Of a DNA stretch of 64,000 nucleotides, positions 42,848-53,703 are shown piece by piece; within the stretch, counting starts at the first letter, position 1; each line of letters opens with the position of its first letter. Under the pieces are notes generated by a model, which saw only the letters and a list, made by a program, of their open reading frames with translations, had not been told where the DNA came from and made no database searches. The stretch is from Pyropia yezoensis (taxonomy: Eukaryota; Rhodophyta; Bangiophyceae; Bangiales; Bangiaceae): NCBI GenBank assembly GCA_009829735.1, contig CM020618.1, forward strand, positions 15,296,568 through 15,360,567. Reading direction: 5' to 3'. A program made the translations under genes and the position numbers.

Positions 42848-44716
42848 TTAACGTTCCCCACCAGTCGGCGGGGCCGGCGGCTCCAAGTCGGAACCGTCGC
42901 GCCCCTCACGGTCGCGCAAGTGGCGACGACCGCGGCTACCCTTCTGCTTGGTCTTGCGCGCAAGTTGGCGACGCAGACGCCGGACCGACTCCGACTCTGA
43001 CGGGGTAGAGGACTCCGAGACGGAATAAGACAACTCGTCTCCCGACACGGAGGGAGAGCGCCGCGAGCGTCGGCGACGACGGCGAGGAGGCGAGTATGCC
43101 CGGCTCGCTCGACGTTTGCCACGCCCAAGCGGGGCTGGCTGGGGCACAATAGCCCCGATGCGAGCCAACTCGGCCGTCATAAACCCCGCCACAGACTCGC
43201 AACTCGCGGTCGCCACCGCAGTACGAACGCGCTCCTCAAGTTGAGGAGTCTTGGAAGCCTGAAGGGATGCGGTCGACGCGGCCAACCAGGAAATGGTGCG
43301 CACCAACGTGGTGATCATCATCTCTGAGGTCAGAGGCGTGGCCGGTAACACCAACTTGGGATAAACCGTCAGGAGAGTGGCCCCCAAGTTGGGGGACACC
43401 GGGGTGGACGACTCAACGGCCACGCTTATCGGGATGTCCCCGTGCGGCTGGTAGGGGACAGGAGGAAGCGGAGGGGCACGCCGAGGTGGCGGTGCCCGAG
43501 TGTAACTGCGACCCTTACTCGGGGCCCCCGCAGTGGGTTGAGTCATATGGTCATCGTGAGAGGGCACGGCCATCACTATGGCCTTGTCCGGGGGCGGCGC
43601 AGTGTGGCGATCCACTTCCGGGGCATACGGGTAGTCCCGGATGCCCAGCCCCTCTCGTAGTACCACACGGCCGTCGTGAAGTTCACGACCGACCCATACG
43701 AACTGGCGAAGTGCGCCATCGTCCTTCGGCCCGCGGGTGGGGCGGCGCAACTTGTGCTCGACACTCTCCCACTCGATGAACTTGTGGAGACGGAGCATCT
43801 CCTCAAGTAGAGTGAGTTGTCCTGATGAGCACCCCTCAGCAACTAGCTGAGGGGTGAGCTGTTCCAAACCTTGGATAAGCCGAAGGGGAAGATGCCAGAG
43901 CATCCCCCGCCGCTGGACACAAGACACCCAGGTCGACATGACCTCGAGGAGCCACTGGGTTTCCAACATGGCCCACACCAGGTGATCCGGGCTAGCCGTC
44001 AACATGACGGAGCCGAAGTGGTCGAGCAACCGTGGTAGCAACGCAGGGAACCCGTAGGGGACCTCAACTTGAGGCCACCACTCGGGCTTCTTGGGGTAGT
44101 ACTGCTCCTTACTAGCAGCGGACTGCTGCGTAAACTCAAGTTGAGCCGAGGTCACCAAGTAGGGACCTCGCCGGAAGTCCTTCTCCATCCGCACATCAAA
44201 GTGATGAGTGTGCGGATCGGCCTCGTGAAGGTACGGGGGGCGAGTTGCCACCGCGTCCCAAGTAAAGGTCGGCAAGTCGCCGGGACCCGGGGTAGTTCCC
44301 CCGCGGTCCACCATGGCCTTGGTCCGCTGCAAGTCTTCGACTTCGTCATCGTCCAGGAAGGCAAACTGGTCCGTCCTGAAGCCGGCAGGGAACCCGACCC
44401 AACGGGGATACTTCTCCCATAGGCGGTCCCATACTCGACTCATCGCTGTGCCAAGTCGGCCACAGCGAAGAACCGTCAACCCCTCCTCATATAGAGGCCA
44501 AGCGGGGTAGAACCACCGCCCCAAGGCCTCCCGTGGGATGACCCGGGACACCTCCGGGGGAGATCCCGCCGCCAACTCAACGTCGGGTGGCGCGGGAGTC
44601 CCATCCCCCGGAGCAACCGCGGAGCCCCCGCTGGAAGTCCCGGCGGGCGCTACACCGTAGGAGGCGTCCTCCATACGTTCATCCAAAGAGTCAGTCTCCA
44701 CCCCCGGGGTCACCAT
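42848..44716 (-). CDS. antisense ORF inside the retrotransposon, unknown 622-residue protein
   Basis: On the strand opposite to gag-pol, between the chromodomain (187 bp away) and the 3' LTR. The frame is open from 44887, and I take the ATG at 44716 (GAGCCATGGTGACC). After 90 Pro/Gly/Ser-rich residues comes a long ordered, probably helical domain with many Trp and Leu, for example GRWFYPAWPLYEEGLTVLR, MSRVWDRLWEKYPRWVGFP, LLPRLLDHFGSVMLTASPD, HLPLRLIQGLEQLTPQLV. The C terminus is basic and RS-like (RRRRRRSRRSPSVSGDELS) with an acidic serine run and a final Arg/Lys segment, so nuclear localisation is likely. No known domain is recognised. A transcript would have to start near or in the 3' LTR in antisense. 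Antisense ORFs at this position are known in some plant Ty3/gypsy families. Confidence 0.8.
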   Translation of the reverse strand: MVTPGVETDSLDERMEDASYGVAPAGTSSGGSAVAPGDGTPAPPDVELAAGSPPEVSRVIPREALGRWFYPAWPLYEEGLTVLRCGRLGTAMSRVWDRLWEKYPRWVGFPAGFRTDQFAFLDDDEVEDLQRTKAMVDRGGTTPGPGDLPTFTWDAVATRPPYLHEADPHTHHFDVRMEKDFRRGPYLVTSAQLEFTQQSAASKEQYYPKKPEWWPQVEVPYGFPALLPRLLDHFGSVMLTASPDHLVWAMLETQWLLEVMSTWVSCVQRRGMLWHLPLRLIQGLEQLTPQLVAEGCSSGQLTLLEEMLRLHKFIEWESVEHKLRRPTRGPKDDGALRQFVWVGRELHDGRVVLREGLGIRDYPYAPEVDRHTAPPPDKAIVMAVPSHDDHMTQPTAGAPSKGRSYTRAPPPRRAPPLPPVPYQPHGDIPISVAVESSTPVSPNLGATLLTVYPKLVLPATPLTSEMMITTLVRTISWLAASTASLQASKTPQLEERVRTAVATASCESVAGFMTAELARIGAIVPQPAPLGRGKRRASRAYSPPRRRRRRSRRSPSVSGDELSYSVSESSTPSESESVRRLRRQLARKTKQKGSRGRRHLRDREGRDGSDLEPPAPPTGGER

Positions 44717-45041
44717 GGCTCTCCCCAAGTTAGGGAGAGACGACCTGGCTGCAACTGCACGAGACACGCCTCGAGTTGAGGGGGGCTCGGATCGTGGGTA
44801 GATGGGTGGCCTCCCCAGCGTGGGGCGGCCCAGGGGAAGGTGAAGGGGATGTGTTGGTGATGGTGAAGTGAGAACCGGGGAGAGCAAGCTGCCGAGTGGG
44901 CAAGCTTGAGGAGAGGGGCGGTCAACGTGACCGGCTCCACATCCACGTTACGTACCCTAGGGGGGACAGCAAGTCGCGCCCCCCAACGCCGGACGTGCGT
45001 TTACGCACCCCCTCACAGGGCCGACCGGGTCGGTCGGAACT

Positions 45042-45054
45042 GAGGAGAGGGGAG
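45042..45054 (+). other. polypurine tract
   Basis: GAGGAGAGGGGAG directly abuts the TG of the 3' LTR, the expected primer site for plus-strand DNA synthesis. Confidence 0.85.
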
Positions 45055-45523
45055 TGTGGCAGTATTGACCCCCAGGTAGGGGGGCAACACGTGCCATGCA
45101 AGGGGCGGCAGGCCACTAGCCTGACCCGTTCCTCCCCCTGCATTTGGGTCCATATTCCCTAAGTTTGGGATAGTTAGCTTAGTAGTAAATCCAACTTGGA
45201 TTTGAGGGTTTTCTGCATTTATCGTCTTGAATTTTCGTGTGGCCCGGTGGGCAGGTGCTGGGGTGGGAGATTCTGAGTGGCGAGATTCTGAGGGGACCCT
45301 GGGGGGATAAGGGGAGGGACAGCGGGGCTTGGCCTCGCTTCCCCGTCCCGACCAAGAAACTGTTGGACCACACACCATCTTCTTGTTTGTCAGTGGGGGG
45401 ATTGCCCCACAACAGGGATAGAGTGTGTGCGACTTGCACTTCTTCCGGTTCCCCCGACACGGGAGGCAGCCCTTGTGCACCGCCCCAACTTGGGTGTCGC
45501 GTGTGCAAGAGGTTTTTGCCACA
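45055..45523 (+). repeat. 3' LTR, 469 bp
   Basis: Same sequence as the 5' LTR except ...GCCACA instead of ...GCCTCA at the end. Followed by TGTAC, against AGTAC before the 5' LTR. Confidence 0.95.
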
Positions 45524-46618
45524 TGTACGGGTGGGTGAAGCCAATAACCTCCTCCTGCAGTGGGACACTGGCCTGGGGAGCACCAGCCTCCCGCAACCGC
45601 CTCTGCAATGCACCACGCGCACCACCAGCATACCGCGGTCGCTAAGCCAGGGCGTCCTCGAATGCGGCCGCCGCCGTCTGACGCCCTTCCGCCACGTCGA
45701 TGGCTCCAAGAGGGCCCGGCGGCGGCTCGGATGGGCCAGCAGCACCGGAGGCGGCGCTGTCAGCAGCAAACGCTCCCAAAGAGCGCGCGACTGGTCCGCT
45801 CAATCCTTGGTCTTGGAGATCAGCAGCCACACCAGCCGCGGTGCGGACGTGAACGGAGGCGGCGGCACCCCCGAGGCCAGCTCCATCGACCACAGCGGAC
45901 TGGGTCAAGTGAGCCCTCAAAGGTCCTCCAGCTCGGGGGACAATGTCCCCCAAGCGGCGCTTAGCCACCTTGGCGCGCTCCTTCCGCTGGCGCACCGTCG
46001 GCGCCAACTTCTCCAACGCCGCCGCGACACGCTGCTGCATGGCCGCAGAATCGTGGCTCGGACAAGAAAAATGCACAGGACGCCCAGGTTTCAAGGGCGC
46101 CGCCAACGTGTCCACGGAGTGCCCCTTCCCACCGCTATGAGCGCAAGCAATCATGCAGGCGGCGCACGTGGCCGCCAGGCAACCGCAGAGGTAGTCCCCA
46201 GGGTGCAATAGAGGGCAGCGACGGGCATCGTGCCCCACCAGGCGGCATGCTCGGCACTGGTGCCCTGGCATGGCCCCTGCCAGAACAAAATAGGAAAGAT
46301 CGGATCACAGAGACACACCAAGGCACGAAGGAGCACAAAATCGGACGGTCAGGGGCTCGTGGACAGTTAGGTATCACGTCAGAGGTGCCTGCAACTGATC
46401 CCGCCCCGCTCTGTTTCGTCGTACGCCGACGGCAAGAAAGAGGAGAACGGGTGCACAGGCATATCATCTTGGGATGATCCAGCGGAGGACGCGTCGTAGG
46501 CGTCGGCGTCCGACATGATGCGCAACTGGTGCACGTCGTCGATGCCAAGGCGAGGATTGTGCGCGACTCGAGGTGGTCCGGCGATGGATCCGGCGCCAGC
46601 GACGGCGATGGCCGTCAT
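45524..46618 (-). pseudogene. 5' part of the split zinc-knuckle gene
   Basis: A first piece opens at 46618 (MTAIAVAGAGSIAGPP) and ends near 46380. A second piece from 46271 (MPGHQCRACRLVGHDARRC) has a CCHC knuckle (C-x2-C-x4-H-x4-C), a further Cys/His-rich stretch (CGCLAATCAACMIACAHSGG) and a basic helix (RQRKERAKVAKRR). A good splice acceptor, TTTTGTTCTGGCAG, precedes the second piece, so an intron of roughly 100 bp is likely. A TAG at 45642-45644 interrupts the frame, which then continues open (RPRYAGGARGALQRRLREAG, GFTHPY) to the retrotransposon edge. With the insertion and the nonsense codon it is not functional. A CCHC knuckle fits either a nucleic-acid-binding host protein or an older element's ORF. 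Confidence 0.65.
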
Positions 46619-48104
46619 TCAGACCGTCGTCGATCAGTCGCCATCCGTCTCGAATATCTTTCGGTCAATGTCAAACGGGAAACTTCCTGAAAAGCAGAGT
46701 ACATAGCACTTATATCGTTAAAACGAAAAGTTATTTTTGAAAGTGTAACTCCCACTGTTGTTCTTGTTCTTGTCCGGATCGGCCAAAACTGGGATAACAG
46801 CAATATGTAGTGTCCACTCAAGAACGCAGAGAAGGACGCTCCCTTCCATGGATTGGATCCAATCGCCCTGCATCGATCCCCTGACACCTCTCACCCACCG
46901 CCCCCCTCCAGTTCTCACCCCCAGCGTGGGGTCCCCCGTCGCGCCCACTGCCGCTGCTGAGCCCCTTGCTGGCAACCTGATTGGTGTGCGTGGTTGCACC
47001 ACCCCCCGCGGGCGCCCCCCCCCCGCAGGCGCACCCGCGCCGCGCCGCCGTTGCCGCTGCCGCAACGGCCCCCACCCCACCCCCTCCCAACCCCCCCCCC
47101 CGGCCCACTACCCGCCCGCCCGTCGGCCGCGGCCGGCCGGCGGTCTGCTTCGGCCGCGGCGCTTCACCCCGCCCCTGGCGGGCGCGCGGCGGCGGGCGCG
47201 TGCAGCGTCTCTTGTGGCCAAGGCGGGGGCCGACCGTGTCCCTGCGCCGCGCCCGCAAGAACAGTCTGGGCGTCGAGCGTCGGCCGCCCACCGCCCACCG
47301 CCCAGTGCATCCTTTCCTCTGCCGCCAACCTCTCCCTGTGCATCCTGCTCTCTGCCCCCCCCCACCCCCCGTTCCGCGCCTCTCCACCCCCCCTGCCGGC
47401 CACCCTTGTCCCCCCCCCCCCCCCCCCACCTGCGTCGGGTACCGGTACCCCCGCCCCCCCCTTCCTGCCATAGTACCACCACACCACCGCTACATACCCA
47501 CTCTGGGAGCTCCCCCCCCCCTCCCCCCGCAGGCAGTTGCACCAAGCGGGGTGGTGTGGCCACCGCCCGCCCGCCGTGACGGTCCGCCACCCGCCGCCAC
47601 GGAGGTAGCTGCGGCCCGCGGGGGCCACCACGCTGGCAGTGCGCCGGGCACGCGCGGGGGCGCGCGCCTGGACCGGCTCGCCGCCCCGCGGGCGTGCCGC
47701 CCACCCGCCCCCTCGGGGAGGGTGGCGGTGCCTAGTCCCTCTGCTGTGGTCGTTGGCGGTGGCGGGTGCGCCCCCCGCCTTTCCCCCCCGCCCGCTCCGC
47801 CACCCCCCATCCCCTCCCCATCCCCGCCCCATCCAACGGCCCATCCCGTTGTCCCGCCCCACCCCCCCCCCCCCCCTTCGCAGCCGCCCCTGGCCCCCCC
47901 TCGCTCCCCCCCTCCCGCTCCACCCCCCCACTTCGTCCCCCTCCTTCCCCGCCCCCCCTTCAACCCACCCCCCCCCCTGTCTCCTTCCCTCGCCGCTGCT
48001 CGAGTTGGGACACGCCTGCCGACGGGGGGAGCCAGCTGGTCCCCCCCCCGACTGCGCGTCCGTGGGGTGTGTGGGGGTGTGTGGTTCCCTTGCCACCGCC
48101 GGGC
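46619..48104. other. intergenic region, AT-richer then C-rich
   Basis: 46640-46800 is comparatively AT-rich (GTTATTTTTGAAAGTG). 46990-48090 is C-rich with many poly-C runs and is probably the upstream and 5' UTR region of the bHLH gene. The long frames here have no domain and are composition artefacts. Confidence 0.5.
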
Positions 48105-50056
48105 ATGGGTTACGGCTACGGCTACTTTAAGGAGTTTTACGTGGCCCCCGACGGCATCGTGTCGTCCCGCCAGCCGCCGCCGCCGCGGACCAAGCGGGGG
48201 AAAAAGTCGGTCGCCGCCGCGGCCGCGGCCGCCGCGGCCGCCGCGACCGCCGCGGCAGCGACGGCGGCGTCGACGACGGGGACGGGGACGGGGTCGGCAG
48301 CCGCCGCCTCTGGCGGGGGGGGCGCACGGGGGGCTGGCAGCGGCAGCGGCGGCGGCGGCGGCGGCGGGGGTGGCGGCTGCGGCAGCAGCGGTGGTGACTC
48401 GCCGTCTGCGGCCATGGCGGGGGGTGGCGCGGCCCCCACCGCGGGCGCGAATGGTGGCGGCAGTGGGGCTGGGGGTGGGGGTGGCGGCAGTGGCAGTGGC
48501 AGCGGCAGTGGCGACGGTGGCGGCGGCGGCGGCGGCGGCGGCGCGGACGGGGCGGCAGACGCCATGGCCCGCGCAACGTGCGCGTCGGCGGCGGCGGCGG
48601 CGTTGATGCAGGCGACCGCGCCGCCGCCGCCACCGCCCGCGTACAGGCGCGAGGGGGTGGGCGGCAGCGACGGGGGCGATGACTTTGACGATGACGACGA
48701 CGGGGGCGGTGGGGGTGGTGGCGGTGGCGGTGGCGGCAGCGGCGGCGGCGTCGGCGGCTGCGGCGGCGGGGGTGGCGACGGCGGTCCGCCGAGCGCGCAC
48801 GGCAAGCGCCGCAAGAAGGAGCTGCACCGGCAGCACTCGAAAAAGTACCGGGACTCGCTGACCGGCCTCTTTGAGGAGCTGGAGCAGGTCATCACGTCGG
48901 TGCTGCCCGCCACGCGCATCCGGTCCAAGTCGCACCTGGTGTCGGCGGCGGCGGTGGCGATGGAGCAGCTGCGCGTCCAGACGGTGGGCCTGGAAACGGC
49001 GGTGGTGTTTGCGTCGCGCGCCAACCGGGCCGCGTGGGTGGACCGCGTTTGCCACGCGGCGGGGAGCGTGGCGGACGTCCTCGTCCCGTTTGTGCGGCTC
49101 ATGTGCCGCGCGGCTGGGTGGACGTTTGGGGAGATTTGGGTGCGCCGCCAGGGGGGGGGGGGGGGGGGCGCGCCACCGTCGGCGGTCAGCGCCGCCGCGT
49201 CAACGGGGTGGGGCGCCGCCGCCGCCGACACCGCCACCGCCGCCACGGCCCCGACCGACCCCCCAGGGGCGGCAGCCAACAGCCGGGGCGTCGTCCCCCC
49301 CCCCTCTTCCCCCCCCCCATGGACGGCGCCGCCCACCTGACGCTGGACCGGCTGGTCACGGCGGCGGCGGACCCCCCCCCTCCCCTCCCCCCCCCCCTCC
49401 GCCGCTTCTACGACCACTCCCGCGCCGTCACCTTCCCCGACGGCGGGGACAGCGTGGTTGGCCAGATCAGCTGGGGCCTCAACGTTGAGTGGGTCGACAT
49501 CCCCGCCGTTGGCCGCGCGGGCTTTGCCCGCCACGACGCGGCGCTGGCGGCCGGCCTCGCCACCTGCCTGGCCGTGCCCATCCTCATCCGCGGCCGCGTC
49601 GCGGCGGTAGTGGCGCTGCTGGACACGGCCCGCCGGGTGGACCGCGCCGCCGCTGTTGCCGTCGCCGCCGACCTGGCGTGTGCGATTGGCAACTGCTACG
49701 GGGCGCTGCAAGAGGAGCGGGGGGGGGCGGAGGGGGGGCACGCTGCCACCGCCGCCTCCGCGGCGGCCGGGCCGACCCCGCCGCCGGCCGCCACGTCGTT
49801 GTCGGCGCCGCCGCCGCCGCCGCCGCCAGTGGCGACGGGCCTGGCTCCGGCCGCGCTTGCCCCCCGCACGCCTCCGCCGCTGCCGCTGCCACCATCCGAG
49901 GCGGCGGCGCCGCTGCCGCTGCCGCTGCCGCGGCTGCCCCCACCGCCGCGGCCGCTGCCCCGCGAAGCGGTCGTGGCCGCCACGGCCTCGGCGCACCGGG
50001 GCGTCTGCCCGCGACAGCAGCCGCCGCCGATCGGAGCGGTCACCCACGATACGTGA
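48105..50056 (+). CDS. bHLH protein with a GAF-like domain, frame interrupted
   Basis: Starts at the ATG at 48105 (MGYGYGYFKEFYVAPDGIV). Basic patch PRTKRGKKS, long Ala/Gly/Ser runs and an acidic run DDFDDDDD. Then a basic helix-loop-helix: KRRKKELHRQHSKKYRDSL, LTGLFEELEQVITSVLP, RIRSKSHLVSAAAVAMEQL. After it comes a GAF-like sensor domain, AAGWTFGEIWVRR, then FYDHSRAVTFPDGGDSVVGQ, EWVDIPAVGRAGFARHDAAL and GLATCLAVPILIRGRVAAVV. The frame steps back by one at the poly-C run near 49297-49320, inside a spacer of the GAF region. The tail is Pro/Ala-rich to 50056. It is probably a DNA-binding transcription factor whose GAF-like part dimerises or senses a ligand. The basic region lacks the usual ERxRR, so E-box preference cannot be assumed. 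It is convergent with the CCCH gene. Confidence 0.72.
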
Positions 50057-50504
50057 GCGGCGGCGCCGTGTCGTGTGTACATACGCGGGGGGGGGGGGCG
50101 GGGGGCGGCGCCGAGGGGGCGCGCTCGCTGTGGCCGCGGCGGCTTGCAGCGGCAGCTGGGAAAAGGGGAGATTGCGGCGGGGAGGGGGGGGGCGGGTCGG
50201 CGGCTCGGCGCGGCGCGGCGCACCGTGCCGCTGCAACTGGCGGGGGGGCGGGCCGCCCGCACGGGGGCCACCGCCACCGCCACCGCCGCCGCCGCCGCCG
50301 GCACATGAAGGGGGCGTTCATAGCTGCGGGGGTAGCGCTGGGGGCCATGTCCGTGCATGTAATGTTTTTTTTTTCTTCTGTTTCCCTTCTTGCGCGCCGG
50401 CACGGCTCTCCCTCTTTGTGTGCCGGCACGCCCCCCCCCGTGCGTGGCGCGGCGGTGCGCCGGGGGCGGCGCGCAACGTCGCCCCGCGTCGCCCCGCTCG
50501 GGTG

Positions 50505-50625
50505 GTCTCGGCGAGTGGTCTCGGCGGGTGGTCGCGGCGGGCGGTCGCGGCGGGTGGTCGCGGCGGGTGGTCGCGGCGGGTGGTCGCGGCGGGGGGTCGC
50601 GCCGGGTGGTCGCGCCGGGGGACAC
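50505..50625. repeat. 15-bp minisatellite
   Basis: About seven units related to GGTGGTCGCGGCGGG, drifting to GGTGGTCGCGCCGGG at the right end. GC-rich and direct. Confidence 0.85.
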
Positions 50626-51055
50626 CTGGGGTTAGCAGGCTCCGCCGACACTGGCGCCCGTGGCCACCCCTGCGCGGCGACCGCCCCCCCCCTCCCTTGC
50701 CCCTCTGACGCGCGGCCGTCTGCCGCCGCGGCACCGGGGTGGCGGGCGGCGCGCGCCGGCGCACCCCCACCCACCCACACGACCACCCGCACGGGGCGGC
50801 CAGGCGGCGGCCCCCACCCCCGCACGTCTCGCGCACAACCGCCTGGGCGTGTGCCCACGGGGGCAGCGCGGCACACCAAAGACTGGGCGACAACAACAAA
50901 AAAAACCACAAAGTGCGCAAAAAAAAAAAAAAATAGCCCCACGGCGCTACCCCTACGGAAAAAAAGAACAGAAAAAAACAAGACCACAGACACGGGGGGT
51001 GGTGGGGGGAGGGAGGGGAAAAAGGGAAAAGTTCGCGACACGCGCCCATCTACAA

Positions 51056-51117
51056 TCGGCTGGTGCACAGGAGAGGCGTGCCAGGAAAAAAATAAGAACA
51101 CGCGATGCACCAGCCGA
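51056..51117. repeat. 12-bp inverted repeat in the convergent spacer
   Basis: TCGGCTGGTGCA (51056-51067) pairs exactly with 51106-51117 across a 38-nt loop. It could form a 3' UTR hairpin for one or both convergent transcripts. Confidence 0.6.
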
Positions 51118-51385
51118 GCCCTACGGAGGTAAAAAAAAACAGAAGAGCAGAAAAACAACACAGAGTGAATAGAGAGGGTAAGGGAATAAGGGATCAAAGG
51201 GGTGAAGAGAGGGGTGGGGGGGGAGGAGAGGGAGGGGTCAGGGGGGGGGGGGGCGCCGCGTAGTGTGCCGCGGCGCTACCCCCATCTATTTCCCTTCCGC
51301 GTTTCCCCCGCCGCCTCCCCCTCTACCGGTGGCTCACCCTAGCCAGCGTGTGGCGCGGGGTGGCGGCAGTGGCGGCGGCAGCCGC

Positions 51386-53203
51386 TCACGACCGCACCCG
51401 CCCGAGGTCATCGACCGTCGGGCGGCCGCCCGGCCGGGGCCCCGGCCCGTCGGGCGGCCGCCGGCCGCCGCCAGTGACCATGGGCGTAAACGGCTGGAGG
51501 TCGGCCCACACGGGCGACGACGCCACCGCCGCGGGCGCCGCCAGCCCAGCGCCGCCCCCGCCGCCCCCGCCGCCGCCGCTGCGGTAGCTCATTGGGTTGA
51601 AGCTCCCGCCGTCGCCGCCGAGGCTGCCGCCACCACCCCCGCCGCCGCCGCCGCCGCCGCCGCCGCCCACCCCCGGCGACGCCGCGTCCACCCACGACCG
51701 GCCCGGGAGGGAGCCCCCATACGGGGACCCCGGCAGGCCGCCCGCGTCGCCGCCCACCGCGTGGCGGGGCACGCCCGTCGGGCGGCCACGCCCACCGCCC
51801 CCACCGTCCCCGCCACCCCCACCACCCCCGCCCCCGCCGGGTGCCCCTCCCACGGGGGACCACCGGCGGCCGCCGCCGCCAGAAGCCCCCCCGCCCATGC
51901 CGGGCAGCGCGGGGTGGTGACCCCCGCCGCCGCCCCCCCCTCCCCCGGGGGGCGGCGCAAACCGCCGTGCCCGCGGCGGGAGCGCCCACTCCTCGTCCGC
52001 ACCGGCGGGCGGTGGGGGCGGGCGCCCCCACGGCCCCGCCCCGCCGACCGGCACTGGCCGCGGGGGGGAGATGGACAGGGAGGGGAGGGAGCCGCCCCAG
52101 GGGCTCGTCGACAGCTCAAACGACACGGACGACGGGTGCGCCGACAGGCTGGCGGGCCAGCCGCCGCCGCCGCCGCCGCCGACGCTGAGGCCGCTCCCCC
52201 CCCCCCCCCCCCACCACCGCCACCAAGCCCAACGCCGCCGCCCATACCGCCACCGCCAATGCCGCCGCCAACGGCTCCGAGGGAGGAAGCCAAGCCGCCG
52301 CCGCCGCCACCGCCACCGCCACCACCCCCCGTGCCGCCACCACGTGACGGGTAGCCCCCCCCCCCCCCCCCATACACCGCGTGGAGGGAGCCAGTAAGGC
52401 CCGACGACCAGGACCGCCCCGCCGTCGAGCCGCCCACCGCCCGCGATAGGCTGCCGGGGGCGGCTGCCCACGGGCGGCCGCCCGCGTCAGCCCACCCGCG
52501 GGACGCGTCCGCCACCCCCCCGCCCCCGGGGGGTCCAAACCCGCCGCCCCCGCCGCCGCCAGTGGGACCGCGGCCCGCCACGGGGATGGGGGCGGTGGCA
52601 GTGGTCGGGCGGCGCACCCCCCCCAGGCCGACGCCGCCCCCGCCGCCTCCGGGGGCGGCACTCCACGGGGAGCCCCCCCCCGTGCCGTAGCTGGCGGGCG
52701 CCGCAGACGCCACGTCGTCATCGTCCTCGAGCAGCTGCTCCATCGAACTAAACCGCCACGCCGCCTCGTCGGGGGAGGGCGACCGCCGGGGGAGGCTCCC
52801 GGCGGCGGCGGCCGCCGCAAGCGGGCCCACCGCCCCACCGCCGGGAAGGGAGTGGGAGCCAAACGGGAGGTACCCGCCGCCGCCGCCACCGCCACCCCCA
52901 CCCACCCCACCACCGACGGCGCCGCCACCGCCGCCGTTGCCGGCGGCGGAAAAGGCGCCACCGCCGCCACCGCCGCCGCGGTGCAATGACCCCGCAGACA
53001 GGGGTTGCCACGGAACGTCGGCAAAGCCGCCGTTCCCCACCCGGGGGGCGGGGTGGGCCCCCCACGGGCCGCCCGGCCCCCCTCCACCAGGCACCGACCG
53101 GGACAGGTGGTGGGCGTGGCCGGCCGCCGACCGCCCCAGCGGCGGCGGTACCGACCGGCCCGCCGAGCGGAATGGCCCCCCGCCACTGCCGCCGCCCCCG
53201 CCC

Positions 53204-53235
<32 letters not shown>

Positions 53236-53669
53236 CGAGACGCCCCCGTCGTGGCCGCGAAATGAGGCACCCCCCAGCAGGGCGTCGGCCGAGCTGTACG
53301 GCCGCCCCCCGTCAAGCGGCCCCACCGACCGGCCCCGTCGCGCCGCCGCCGCGTCGCGGACCGCATCGGCGTACGCGGCGGGCCCGCCGCGGCCGACAGG
53401 GGAGCCACCACCGCCATGGCCACCACCACCAGCACCCCCACCACTGCCAACGCCGTTGCCGCCACCCCCCCCGCCACCAATGGCAGAGGGGGCGCCCGCG
53501 TCGACGCCCAGGGAGAGGAGCAGGGCGACCTCAAGGCTGGGCGCCGACTGGCCCGCGTGGAGCGACGGCGACGGCGGTGGCAGGGCCGACGATGGCACCG
53601 CGCCGCCGCCGCCGCCGCCAAGGGCAGGGAGGGTGGGGAAGTGGGGTGCCGCGGGGGGGGATGGCCCGC

Positions 53670-53703
<34 letters not shown>

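Larger units (their letters stand above)
36142..45523 (+). mobile_element. complete 9.4-kb Ty3/gypsy chromovirus with an antisense ORF
   Basis: Bounded by two 469-bp direct LTRs (TG...CA) that differ at a single base by eye. Target-site bases are GTAC on both sides, or five bases with one mismatch. The order is 5' LTR, primer site, gag, frameshift site, pol (protease, RT, RNase H, integrase, chromodomain), a long antisense ORF, polypurine tract, 3' LTR. The near-identical LTRs mean a very recent insertion, although pol is broken in three places. The chromodomain places it among the chromoviruses, which integrate with reference to chromatin marks. Confidence 0.95.
50057..51385. other. 1.3-kb spacer between convergent genes
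   Basis: Holds a 15-bp minisatellite, several A-tracts on the plus strand (50895-51160) that read as T-rich 3' UTR for the CCCH gene, and a 12-bp inverted repeat. No gene seen. Confidence 0.6.
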
